This document shows positions 17,504 to 25,607 of a stretch of 64,000 bases of DNA, in pieces. The stretch lies in contig JACKBQ010000001.1 in the NCBI GenBank assembly GCA_020634455.1, forward strand, positions 2,728,001-2,792,000, in the 5' to 3' direction. Each line of letters opens with the position of its first letter. The first letter of the stretch is position 1. The notes below the pieces were generated by a model, which did no database searches, had not been told where the DNA came from, and saw nothing but the letters and a program-made list of their open reading frames with translations. The stretch is from Ardenticatenaceae bacterium. GTDB taxonomy: Bacteria; Chloroflexota; Anaerolineae; Promineifilales; Promineifilaceae. Position numbers and translations under genes: made by a program.

Positions 17504-18061
17504 ATGAACCAGGATTTACAACAAGCCCAGCAAACGTTTATTCAAGGCATGATTCGGATTAGCCATTTTTGGGGGTTTCCCAAAGCGATGGGGGCTATTT
17601 ACGGAGCCATTTATCTGGCCCCCGCACCACTTTCTCTGGACGAAATTGTAGAGCAGGTGGGTGTGACCAAAGGTGCCGTAAGCACCAATGTGCGCACGCT
17701 GGAGCGGCTGGGCATGGTGCACAAGCAGCTCCAACTCGGCGACCGCAAAGATTATTACACCCCCGAAACTGATTTCTGGAAGATTATCCGCACAGTGTTA
17801 CGAGAGCGCGAAAAGCAAGAATTTGATGTGGCTCTGCGTACGGTGGACGACAGTTTAGCCATCGTAAACAGCCAGGCAGCTACTGCCTCTGATCCAGAAG
17901 ATGCAGAAATGACAAAGCTGTACCGGGAGCGCATGGAAAAAATGAAATCATTTTTCCATACGTTGGACAACATCGTTGCCACGCTGCTGGCTCTGGATGA
18001 ACTCCGTTTGAGCACTGTGCAGCGCCTGTTTGGAAAAACAACACCCAACAAGGAGTCATAA
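17504..18061 (+). CDS. GbsR/MarR-type transcriptional regulator
   Basis: The 185-residue winged-helix protein has the GbsR-like core: SHFWGFPKAMGAIYG, then LSLDEIVEQVGVTKGAVSTN as the recognition helix region, then LERLGMVHKQ and the wing GDRKDYY. A long C-terminal helical segment follows. The ATG at 17504 is preferred to that at 17498 because AGGA at 17492 is then eight bases away. It is likely autoregulated through the inverted repeat at 17459 and co-transcribed with the NmrA-like gene three bases downstream, which is probably its target. Confidence 0.88.
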   Translation: MNQDLQQAQQTFIQGMIRISHFWGFPKAMGAIYGAIYLAPAPLSLDEIVEQVGVTKGAVSTNVRTLERLGMVHKQLQLGDRKDYYTPETDFWKIIRTVLREREKQEFDVALRTVDDSLAIVNSQAATASDPEDAEMTKLYRERMEKMKSFFHTLDNIVATLLALDELRLSTVQRLFGKTTPNKES

Positions 18062-18063
18062 AC

Positions 18064-19005
18064 ATGTCATCATCACAAAAACATGCCGTCACCGGAGCCT
18101 TTGGCTATTCAGGCAGGTACATTGCCCAACGACTGTTAAACCAGGGGCATGAAGTTATCACCCTTACCAATTCAGCTGAACGGGCCAGCCCATTTGGTAA
18201 TCGCGTGCAGGCGTATCCCTTCAATTTTGAAAACACAGAGTTGCTAACCGAAAGCTTGCGTGGTGTAAAGGTGCTGTACAACACGTATTGGGTTCGCTTT
18301 AACCATGAAACGTTCCAGCACGCTTCGGCCGTGGCCAACACGCTGAAACTGTTTCAGGCAGCCAAAGCGGCTGGCGTGGAGCGGGTGGTGCACATCAGCA
18401 TTACCAACCCGTCGCTCGGCTCGCCGCTGGAATATTTTAGGGGCAAGGCAGAGCTGGAAGAAGCGCTGATGGCGTCTGGACTTTCCTATTCAATCCTGCG
18501 GCCTACCGTTTTGTTTGGCAAGGAAGATATTTTGATCAACAACATCGCCTGGATGGTGCGCAAGTTCCCGGTGTTTGGCGTGTTTGGCGATGGGCAGTAT
18601 CGCTTGCAGCCAATCTACGTAGACGATCTGGCGGCGTTGGCGGTGGCGGAAGGTGCCAGCCGGGAGAATCGTATTGTCAACGCTATCGGCCCAGAAACAT
18701 TTACCTACCGCGAACTGGTGGCGGTGATTGGTGAGGTGGTTGGCAAAAAACGGCCGATTCTCTCCATGCCCCCCGTTTTAGGTTACTGGCTGGGGCGGGC
18801 CGTCAGTTTGTTGGTAGATGACGTGCTGGTTACCCGGGAAGAAATTGAGGGGTTGATGGCCGGATTGCTGTGCGTAGATACTCCGCCCACAGGCACCACC
18901 TCGCTGACGGCCTGGGCGCGCAGACATGCGGCCACCCTGGGCAAAACGTACACCAGTGAATTGGCCAGACGGCGGGACAGAACGGCCGTTTACGCCTCAA
19001 ATTAG
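18064..19005 (+). CDS. NmrA-like atypical short-chain dehydrogenase
   Basis: This 313-residue protein has the NAD(P)-binding motif TGAFGYSG at its start, VERVVHISI in the middle strand, and LSYSILRPTVLFG as in NmrA/NDUFA9-like atypical SDRs. The second half is a substrate-binding cap (IYVDDLAALAV, ETFTYRELVAVIG). AAGGAGT precedes the ATG. It shares a transcript with the GbsR-type regulator, suggesting an inducible reductase or a redox sensor. The substrate is not evident. Confidence 0.88.
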   Translation: MSSSQKHAVTGAFGYSGRYIAQRLLNQGHEVITLTNSAERASPFGNRVQAYPFNFENTELLTESLRGVKVLYNTYWVRFNHETFQHASAVANTLKLFQAAKAAGVERVVHISITNPSLGSPLEYFRGKAELEEALMASGLSYSILRPTVLFGKEDILINNIAWMVRKFPVFGVFGDGQYRLQPIYVDDLAALAVAEGASRENRIVNAIGPETFTYRELVAVIGEVVGKKRPILSMPPVLGYWLGRAVSLLVDDVLVTREEIEGLMAGLLCVDTPPTGTTSLTAWARRHAATLGKTYTSELARRRDRTAVYASN

Positions 19006-19037
19006 TACCTTCTTGGTGAAATTCTGGCTTGTCCAGG

Positions 19038-22000
19038 TTAGGGCAGGGTGAAAGTGGTGAGCGGAATGTTGTCCTGGCCATTGGGCTGCTGCAGGCGGCT
19101 GGCGTTGGGCAGGTAGAGGCCGGTGGTGAGCGTGTAATTGCCGGGCGGCAGCGTGCCGGGCAAGGTGATGGCGTGCGGATCAACAATAAATTCGCCGGGC
19201 AGCCAGCCGGTGGTGGGGCGCGCCCAGCCTGCGGGCAAGCCGTCTGATTGGGCCACGATACGGCCGTCTGCCCCCAAAAGATGCACAAATACCCGGTAAC
19301 TCTCACTCAGTTCAGTCGTTGCCTGCCACACCAGTTGCAAATTGAGCCGTTCTCCCGCTGCCAGGGTGGGCGCATCCAGCGAAAAGCCCACCAGCGTCGC
19401 CTGCTCGCTGAGGGTAACGCCAACGGCCGTTTCCACCACAGGCATTTGCATCAACCGTTCCGGAGCCGTAATTTTTAGCTCGCCCCAGCGTACGGTCTGG
19501 CCGTTGGGGAAGGCGAGCTGCCATTGGTAACGGCCGTTTTCAAGATTGACGGGTAAGCGCTGCAAATGCTGGCTGCGCCACGCCCCAGCGCCAAAATTGG
19601 GCAGGCTCACAGGCCAGTTGGAGACGGCCGTTTCCGTTTCATCAATCAGGCTTAGCGTAACGGCCGTTTCTTGCTGTGCCGCCCAAAAAAGCGTTACCAA
19701 CACAGAATCCCCCGGTGCCGCTTCCACGCGATCCAGATTGCTGCCCAGCAGCGTGATCGTGCCGTCAGTAACGTCCAGCTGGTGCTGTAGCGGCAGGTCG
19801 TTGGGCCACGGCTCAGTTGGGGGTCCTACCGTCACCGTGCCTAGCTCCAGCTCTGGGCCGACGGGTTGGCCGCTGGCGGTGTAAAAGGTGAGCGGCGTCA
19901 GGCTGTTCTGCTCAAAAAAGGAGAGTAGGAGCGTGTAGCTGCCGGGTGGCGTGCCGGGCAGCAAATCCACAAAGTAGGCGGTGAGGGCGTACTTGTCGGT
20001 GGGCCAGCCCGTGGTGGGCGGCGGATTGCGCAGCCAGCGGTAATCACGCAATCCTTCTTCAGACCAGCGACGGCCGTTTTCCCCAATCAGCGTCAGCCCC
20101 ACTTTGTAGTTGGCGGGCAGCGGCTGCAGCGCCTGCCAGTAGAGGGTGAGGGCAACGGGCTGATCGGCAAGAACGGCCGTATTCCAATCATCCAGCCCCA
20201 GCAGCCGCACCTGGGCCGGGTTGTCTGGCGAACCTAACGTCACGTCCAGTGGTTGAGCCACGCTCGCCAGCGCTCCATCGTGCAGCCGCGCCTGCCGCAG
20301 CGGCGTTTGCCCCGCATCCACCAGCAGCAGCTTGCCGGTGATGAGCAGCGCGGCGACGGTAAGCGGTAAGCCGTAGTCGGTGATCGGTAATCGGTGATCG
20401 GTGATCCGTAAACCGTTTACCGAATACCGATAACCGATTACCAATGCCAAAATCACACTCAACAGCGACACGCCATCCGCGGCCAGCCGCAGGGGCGTTT
20501 CGCGGAAGGTGGCAATGAGGGTGGCACGGCCGTTTGGCACGGGCACGGTAATCCAGCCTTCCGGGTCTGATGCGCGAATCGGCACCTCTTCCCCGTTGAC
20601 GATGACGTGCCAGCCTGGGAAGTTGAAGATGCGTAAGGTGGCGGTGAAGGGAACGGCCGTTTCTAGTTCGATTTTGGTGGTTAATGGCTCGTTGCTGGTT
20701 GATAGAACGGTGGCTTCAGCAGGTAATGTGCTTTCATCCAGGCGGGCTTGCCAGGCAGGTGGTTCGGTCGGGTCGGGCACGATTTCTACCGTGCGGGGCA
20801 GCAGTTCGCCGCTGGCCGTGCTGCCCAGCGTTTGCGTGGCTTGCTCCCAGGCCACCAGGCCATCCACGGACAAATCATCCGGCACGTTGCACAAATCTGG
20901 GTACAGCCAGCCCCAATGCCCCACCGACAAAATCGCAATAACAAAAAGGTTTAACGCAGAGGTGCGGAGGGGCAGAGGTGCAGAAGAAAAATCCGTGTCA
21001 TCCGCGTTCATCCGCGTCCCATTCCCAAAGCCTCCGCAGAGAAAGGCGGCAAGGAAGCTGGCGGGGGCCAAAAAGCGCCAGGGAAATTGGAAGGCGGCCA
21101 GTTGGGGAACGGCCGTCCACAAAAATTCCGACGCCTGTACGGTGAGAAAAAGATAGCCCACCAGCCCCAGTAGCAAAAAGCCCACTGGCCAGCGGTTGAC
21201 CTGGCTGCGTCGCCAGGCCAGTCCCGCCCCGGCCAAGGCCAGGCTGAGCAGCAGCAGGCCGAGGGCGCGCGGTGGCCAATCGTTGAGCAAGCTGGGGTCA
21301 GCGTTGCGGGGCAGCGCCAGCAGTTGATCCAGCGGCAAAAAGTTATTGAAGTACAGAAACGGCCAGGCGCTGTTGGCCCGGCCAAACTGGATGGCGCTGC
21401 GTTCGGCGATGGCGGGCAGCCAGAAGAAGGCGCTGCCGCCGATGCCTAGCAGCAGACCTGCTGCGCCGCGCCACAAATTTTGCCAGGAACGGCCGTCTAC
21501 CCACCACCACAGCCCAATCCAGCCCACAAACAGCGGCAAAAAGGCGTAGGCCGTCACGTCGTGGGTGTAAATGAGCAAGATGAAGCTGAAAACGGCCGTA
21601 CCCAACCCCCAGCCGTTGCGTTCCCGCTGCCAGCGGTACAGTCCCCACAGCACCAGCGGCGGCAGGCTCCACGCTACCGTTTCTGACAGGCTGGCGCGGT
21701 AAAAAGCCACGTACGCGTGAAACGGGGCGTACAGGTAAGCCACCGCCGCCAGTAGCCCGCCCCAATTGCCCCAAAAGGTGCGCACTAGCCACCACATCGT
21801 CCAGCCGGAGGCGACAATGCCCAGGCCGTACACCAGGTTGAGCGCCACTGGCCAACTGAGACCGATGGTGTGGAATACGGCCGTAACCTGCGCCGAAAAC
21901 GGAGATTGGTACAGGAACAGCGGGTAGCCAAAGCCATGCGCCATCTGCGGTGCCCAGCGGCTGAAAAGAAGGCCTTCCTCCAGCAGTGCCCCCGCCTGTA

Positions 22001-22184
22001 CAGACCGCCACAGATGAAACATTGTATCGAAGCCACAGCTAATTTGGGTGCTGAACAGCGGCTGCAATACCGGAATGGCTAAGAAGGTAATGAGAAATGG
22101 AAAGAAGATGAGGTGTGGGAAAAGAAACGGCCGTTGCACAAGGCCAGAAAAAAGGGGGGAGGATGGGTAACGCTCACGACTCAT
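19038..22184 (-). CDS. Large polytopic membrane protein, PTPS-related/GT-C-like, with C-terminal beta domains
   Basis: The 1048-residue protein has a hydrophobic N-terminal half with about ten membrane segments. The stretch FDTMFHLWRSVQAGALLEEG resembles 6-pyruvoyl-tetrahydropterin-synthase-related or YfhO-type membrane proteins and GT-C glycosyltransferases. The C-terminal half is extracytoplasmic, with repeated beta-sandwich blocks in which VALTLYWQA, VLVTLFWAA and LNLQLVWQA recur before a PPGSYTL/PPGNYTL-type end. It probably transfers or handles surface sugars or lipids. The gene has an exceptional density of ACGGCCGT (14) and carries two different repeat families in frame (20355 and 20951). 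Confidence 0.8.
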   Translation of the reverse strand: MSRERYPSSPLFSGLVQRPFLFPHLIFFPFLITFLAIPVLQPLFSTQISCGFDTMFHLWRSVQAGALLEEGLLFSRWAPQMAHGFGYPLFLYQSPFSAQVTAVFHTIGLSWPVALNLVYGLGIVASGWTMWWLVRTFWGNWGGLLAAVAYLYAPFHAYVAFYRASLSETVAWSLPPLVLWGLYRWQRERNGWGLGTAVFSFILLIYTHDVTAYAFLPLFVGWIGLWWWVDGRSWQNLWRGAAGLLLGIGGSAFFWLPAIAERSAIQFGRANSAWPFLYFNNFLPLDQLLALPRNADPSLLNDWPPRALGLLLLSLALAGAGLAWRRSQVNRWPVGFLLLGLVGYLFLTVQASEFLWTAVPQLAAFQFPWRFLAPASFLAAFLCGGFGNGTRMNADDTDFSSAPLPLRTSALNLFVIAILSVGHWGWLYPDLCNVPDDLSVDGLVAWEQATQTLGSTASGELLPRTVEIVPDPTEPPAWQARLDESTLPAEATVLSTSNEPLTTKIELETAVPFTATLRIFNFPGWHVIVNGEEVPIRASDPEGWITVPVPNGRATLIATFRETPLRLAADGVSLLSVILALVIGYRYSVNGLRITDHRLPITDYGLPLTVAALLITGKLLLVDAGQTPLRQARLHDGALASVAQPLDVTLGSPDNPAQVRLLGLDDWNTAVLADQPVALTLYWQALQPLPANYKVGLTLIGENGRRWSEEGLRDYRWLRNPPPTTGWPTDKYALTAYFVDLLPGTPPGSYTLLLSFFEQNSLTPLTFYTASGQPVGPELELGTVTVGPPTEPWPNDLPLQHQLDVTDGTITLLGSNLDRVEAAPGDSVLVTLFWAAQQETAVTLSLIDETETAVSNWPVSLPNFGAGAWRSQHLQRLPVNLENGRYQWQLAFPNGQTVRWGELKITAPERLMQMPVVETAVGVTLSEQATLVGFSLDAPTLAAGERLNLQLVWQATTELSESYRVFVHLLGADGRIVAQSDGLPAGWARPTTGWLPGEFIVDPHAITLPGTLPPGNYTLTTGLYLPNASRLQQPNGQDNIPLTTFTLP
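20355..20445. repeat. Heptanucleotide array (CGGTAAT-like, about 13 units) inside a coding region
   Basis: The sequence parses into consecutive 7-mers such as CGGTGAT, CGGTAAT and CGGTGAT, and switches to the complementary CCGATTA type after about 20405, so it could fold back on itself. In the reverse-strand gene it encodes a seven-residue pattern (LRITDHR, LPITDYG). The same 7-mer family occurs at 24130. Confidence 0.82.
20951..21022. repeat. CGCGGAT-word repeat, in frame inside the membrane protein gene
   Basis: This segment is made of short words (GCAGAGGTGC, ATCCGCGTTC, ATCCGCGTCCC) and ends like the intergenic copy at 31798-31862. It encodes TRMNADDTDFSSAPLPLRTS in the reverse-strand protein, a low-complexity insert that does not break the frame. 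Confidence 0.65.
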
Positions 22185-22233
22185 AGCTAAACATTCCTGC
22201 GAATGAGCCGGATCATATCACACCTTGCCAAAA

Positions 22234-22262
22234 TTGTTGTTTCCTGAGCGGTATGTTACAAT
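22234..22262 (+). promoter_or_regulatory. Promoter of the LysM surface protein gene
   Basis: TTGTTG (22234-22239) and TACAAT (22257-22262) are 17 bp apart, giving a start near 22269 and a long leader of about 200 bases. Confidence 0.55.
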
Positions 22263-22275
22263 TTTCGCCTGTTTG

Positions 22276-22307
22276 TAGCGCAATTCACAATTGCGCTATA
22301 TTTTTTG
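22276..22307 (+). terminator. Perfect hairpin plus U-tract in the leader (attenuator-like)
   Basis: TAGCGCAATT (22276-22285) pairs perfectly with AATTGCGCTA (22289-22298) around a three-base loop, followed by TATTTTTTG. It has the form of an intrinsic terminator on the + strand, yet it lies between the promoter at 22234 and the LysM gene at 22474. The reverse strand lacks a U-tract, so it does not serve the gene to the left. Confidence 0.7.
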
Positions 22308-22323
22308 TCTGTCGTCAAAGTTT

Positions 22324-22387
22324 AAGCCCTTCGGGTTTGCACTTTCAGTAGACAATTTAGGCAAACGCAAACCCTTAGGGTCTGCTA
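22324..22387 (+). repeat. Paired AAACCC palindromes in the LysM leader
   Basis: AAGCCC-TTC-GGGTTTGC (22324-22340) is followed 27 bases later by GCAAACCC-TTA-GGGTCTGC (22367-22385). Besides two local hairpins, GGGTTTGC (22333-22340) pairs perfectly with GCAAACCC (22367-22374). The architecture recurs at 28559, 45728, 53187 and 54595. Confidence 0.65.
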
Positions 22388-22473
22388 GCAGCAAGAAAAA
22401 CCTAAACAAGCACATGGAAGAGACAATGTCCAAAATCATAGTTAGCCGGGCATTGGTGTGCGGAGGAAAGAAG

Positions 22474-24132
22474 ATGAAAAATAAAATTGCAAAAAGCGTC
22501 CTGCTCCTCGCAGCGACACTATTCGTTGCTTTGTTTGGTCTACCTCAAAGCGACGCCGCTGCTCAGGACATCATTTCTGGCAACCTGTTTGAAAATGGAG
22601 GGTTTGAAGCTGGTTATTTCAACCAGGATGACATCCCTCAAATTGCTGTGCCCAACGGCTGGCGAATGCATTGGCTGGATGGAGTTGCCTTTGAAGGCAC
22701 CGAGGGTCGGGTGGCATATCGCCCTGAAACAGTCGTCTGGAATATTCAGGATGCTCCTGAAAGTGAGCGATCCCTCTTTTTCAAGGATGGCAGCTATACC
22801 CTGAAGTTGTTTAAGCCGTGGGCACCTTTGTTTGTAGCGCTTTCACAAGAAGTATCAGGGCTAGAAGTTGGCCGCAACTACCGTATCGTTGCTCCAATTT
22901 ATGTTGATATTGTGGAATCATACGAAGGTGGCAAGCAACCACCGGGCGCTCGGCCTGATGCCGGCTTTATCCGGTTTAGCGTAGGACCGGCTGGTTCCGG
23001 TTGGCGTACCGCTGACCTTACTTACAGTCCCACCTGGGGTGCCGCCAACGTTGGGGGCTTCTATCTCAACAGCATCAACTACATCTGGGATTTCACAGCC
23101 ACATCAGAATCCATGATAATTTTCTTGGAAATGGGTTCTAAGGTTCCATACGTTAACAGCGGCTTCTTTATGGATGGCGTTGGCCTGTACGCTTTGGGCA
23201 CAACGGGCGAAGTCCCTAGCAGCAGCAGCGGTGGCGGCACAACGGCTCAGGCTGGCCCCACGGCCACACCGTTCCCCACGCCCACACCTCGCCCGGATGG
23301 AGCCATCATCCATGTGGTGAACACCGGTGACACGTTCTGGACAATTGCCATTCGTTACGCGCCTGCGTTGGGCGTTACGCCAGAAGAAGCGCTGCCGCTG
23401 ATTCGTGAGTTAAACAATAACCCGGCGTTTATCGCTGTAGGGCAAGAACTCATCATTAAGGAACCTGGCGCTGTCGTTCCCACAGCAGAACCCACGGCCG
23501 AACCGCCAGCCGAAGAAGCTGATGCTGCACCCACTGAGGAAGTCATTGAAGTTGAGGGAACCGATAGTGGCTCAGCCCCGGCAGACGCAGCCCCGGCTGA
23601 GGAAGTGGCTGAAGTGGCCGCCCCAACCACTGGCACTATTTGTGTAGCTGCTTTTGACGACCAAAATGCCGATGGCGTGCGGGACGATGCCACTGAGGGC
23701 CTGCAAGCGGACGCGGCCATCACCATTTTCCGGGGTGGCAGCACGGTAACCACGCACATCACCGATGGCGCAAGCGAGCCTTACTGCTTTGAGAACCTGG
23801 CCCCGGATACCTATCAGGTGCAAATCTTCCCGCCGGCCGATTACCAGCCAACGACCTCACCCAGCTGGGCGGTCTCTGTGGCTGAAGGCGCACAGATTTC
23901 GGTGGCCTTTGGTACGCGCTTTGATCCGCAAGAAACGGCCGTTACCGATACCACTACTACTGACACCACCACCGATACCACTGCCGTGGATAGTGAAACG
24001 GCCGATACCACTGAAACCGCTCCAGCTGAAGAAGGTGGCTTCTTTAGCAGCATTGGCGGTATCGTTTTGGTGGTTGCCGCTATCCTGGTGCTGCTGGCAG
24101 GCGTGGGCGTGGTTATGCTCCGCCGCGGGTAA
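22474..24132 (+). CDS. Surface protein with LysM and SdrD_B-like domains, C-terminal membrane anchor
   Basis: This 552-residue exported protein starts with a signal peptide (MKNKIAKSVLLLAATLF). It then has a beta-rich N-terminal domain of about 230 residues, a Pro/Thr linker, a LysM domain (VVNTGDTFWTIAIRY through ELIIKEPG) that binds peptidoglycan, an acidic Ala/Glu linker, and an SdrD_B-like domain (AAFDDQNADGVRDDATEG). It ends in a Thr-rich stalk and a C-terminal helix (GGIVLVVAAILVLLAGVGVV) with RRG. GGAGG seven bases before 22474 fixes the start. Except for one ACGGCCGT at about 23937 the gene is free of that palindrome. The role is likely cell-wall attachment. Confidence 0.88.
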   Translation: MKNKIAKSVLLLAATLFVALFGLPQSDAAAQDIISGNLFENGGFEAGYFNQDDIPQIAVPNGWRMHWLDGVAFEGTEGRVAYRPETVVWNIQDAPESERSLFFKDGSYTLKLFKPWAPLFVALSQEVSGLEVGRNYRIVAPIYVDIVESYEGGKQPPGARPDAGFIRFSVGPAGSGWRTADLTYSPTWGAANVGGFYLNSINYIWDFTATSESMIIFLEMGSKVPYVNSGFFMDGVGLYALGTTGEVPSSSSGGGTTAQAGPTATPFPTPTPRPDGAIIHVVNTGDTFWTIAIRYAPALGVTPEEALPLIRELNNNPAFIAVGQELIIKEPGAVVPTAEPTAEPPAEEADAAPTEEVIEVEGTDSGSAPADAAPAEEVAEVAAPTTGTICVAAFDDQNADGVRDDATEGLQADAAITIFRGGSTVTTHITDGASEPYCFENLAPDTYQVQIFPPADYQPTTSPSWAVSVAEGAQISVAFGTRFDPQETAVTDTTTTDTTTDTTAVDSETADTTETAPAEEGGFFSSIGGIVLVVAAILVLLAGVGVVMLRRG

Positions 24133-24220
24133 GACCGGTGAACGGTAAGCGGTAAACAGTAATCGGTGGAATGCACGGATTGTCGCTCACCGATTACCGA
24201 TTACGGATAACGGAATACCG
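24130..24220. repeat. Intergenic heptanucleotide array (CGGTAAT-like)
   Basis: Units such as CGGTGAA, CGGTAAG and CGGTAAA are followed after a short spacer by complementary units (CACCGAT, TACCGAT, TACGGAT). The array begins at the stop codon of the LysM gene and runs into its terminator. It is the same family as 20355-20445. Confidence 0.78.
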
Positions 24221-24251
24221 AAAAGAGCGTCCTGCGGGGCGCTCTTTTTTG
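24221..24251 (+). terminator. Intrinsic terminator of the LysM gene
   Basis: AAAAGAGCG (24221-24229) pairs with CGCTCTTTT (24240-24248) and continues into a U-tract. Confidence 0.85.
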
Positions 24252-24368
24252 TTGGGCGTCAGGTTGTCGTGTGTGAATCGTGTGCAGGGCGGCAGGTGGG
24301 GGAACGGCCGTTTCCGCTACAGTTTATAGTGGATAGGTTTAGTGGCTAGTAAATTTCACCAACCACTA

Positions 24369-25569
24369 GTGCTCTGTTAGGCTAATTATTGAACTTTTAC
24401 AATTGGATAAAGTCGCTTTAACTTGATTCGTGCATCCTCGGTTGTGAAGCGCCAATCAATGCCCACTTGCTTTTGATTGCGTTCTTCTTGCCACGCTTTG
24501 GCTCTGGCGGTCACCGTCTCCATGTCGGGCAAACGCGATTTCAAGCTTTGCCGTCGTAGAGCTGACAGTTCACACTCGGCCATGTTCAGCCAACTGGCAT
24601 GAACCGGTGTGTAATGCCACTCGATTTTGTTGGCAATTCGGCGAGCCTCAAGCGGCGTAAATCGCTCATACAAACAGGCAGCATGATGAATGTTCAGGTT
24701 ATCGGTCACCAAGACAATTTTTTTGGCTGTCGGATACACTTCATCTACGAGTTCCTTGAGCACCTGGGCAAAATCCAGTTTGGTGCGCTGCGCACTGACC
24801 CAAACCCGACGAAAACCGGCTAAGGGTTCAACCGCTAAAAAAAGCGAGCACTTGCCATGCCGCTCATATTCATGGTCTTCCCGTTTGGGTTGGCCGGGTT
24901 CCAGTGGCAGAGAACCGCGTGGCGTGGCGCGTAGTGCCTTCTGAATTTCATCCAGACAAACCTGCGGATAATCGGCATCGTAGGGTCGTTGGTAGACGTC
25001 CAGAATATCTTCCATCTGGGCCACAAAGCGGGACCCAGGCTGCGGCATATTCCACGATTTCACCTGCCAAGGCTTAAGTTCATTTTTTTTAGCGCATCTC
25101 CGACAGCGACATGGCTAATGGTGTCGATGATTTCTAATGACACCAACCTGTCAGCCAGTAAGCGTAGCGTCCAGCGGTCATAGCCTTCAGGTGGGTCGCT
25201 GCAAACTAGCGCCACCAGATGAGCTTCTGCTGCCCCGTCAATCTTGGGTTTAGCCCCTGGTCGTTGCTTTTCGTACAGGGCACGGTTTAATCCTTGGCTG
25301 AAGTAATGCTCTTTCAGGTTGTAGATGGTGCCTTGGCTGACCATGGCAGCCTCAACGACTTGCTTAATCGTTCGGGCCTCCCCTTGACTGCGGTCCAGAA
25401 GGAGCAGCGCTCTGGCTCGGGCGATGACTCGGGCTGAATGGACGCCAGACTTTATCAATTGTTCAAGTTCAGTTCGTTCGTCTTGTTTTAAGTAAATGTG
25501 TTGATGTGTACTCATGTCCTAATTGTGGACATTTTTAGAATAATTACAAACTTTAGCTTAACGATGCAC
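24369..25569 (-). mobile_element. IS630-family insertion sequence, intact, 1201 bp
   Basis: The ends are imperfect inverted repeats: GTGCTCTGTTAGGCTAA at the left and GTGCATCGTTAAGCTAA inverted at the right (13 of 17 match). Both are flanked by TA (24367-24368 and 25570-25571), the target duplicated by IS630/Tc1-type transposition. Removing the element restores a contiguous ACCACTAGTCACC target. It carries a single transposase in two overlapping frames. No ACGGCCGT palindrome lies inside, consistent with recent arrival. Confidence 0.9.
24386..25515 (-). CDS. IS630-type transposase expressed by -1 frameshift
   Basis: The first frame (25515 to 25060) encodes the helix-turn-helix part (VVEAAMVSQGTIYNLKEHYF and the Arg/Pro linker). 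The second frame (ending at 24386) encodes the DDE catalytic part with LDE, VTDNLNIHHA and the final Glu in HASWLNMAECEL. Just before the first frame stops there is a run of eight A residues on the coding strand (25083-25090). A -1 slip there joins the frames and gives the conserved NELKPWQVKSWNMPQ junction, for a product of about 375 residues. This fits known programmed frameshifting in the family, so the element is probably functional, not broken. Confidence 0.9.
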
Positions 25570-25607
25570 TAGTCACCAGCCACCATCAACTATTTTCAGG
25601 AGACACC

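Noticed and set aside
22300..22473. A known riboswitch (for example cyclic-di-GMP) in the LysM leader
   Set aside because: The core sequence of no riboswitch class I know could be matched, and similar palindrome pairs occur in non-leader positions.
24386..25515. Transposase as a broken pseudogene
   Set aside because: The frame change lies exactly at an A8 slippery run and the fused product has the conserved junction, so programmed frameshifting explains it better.
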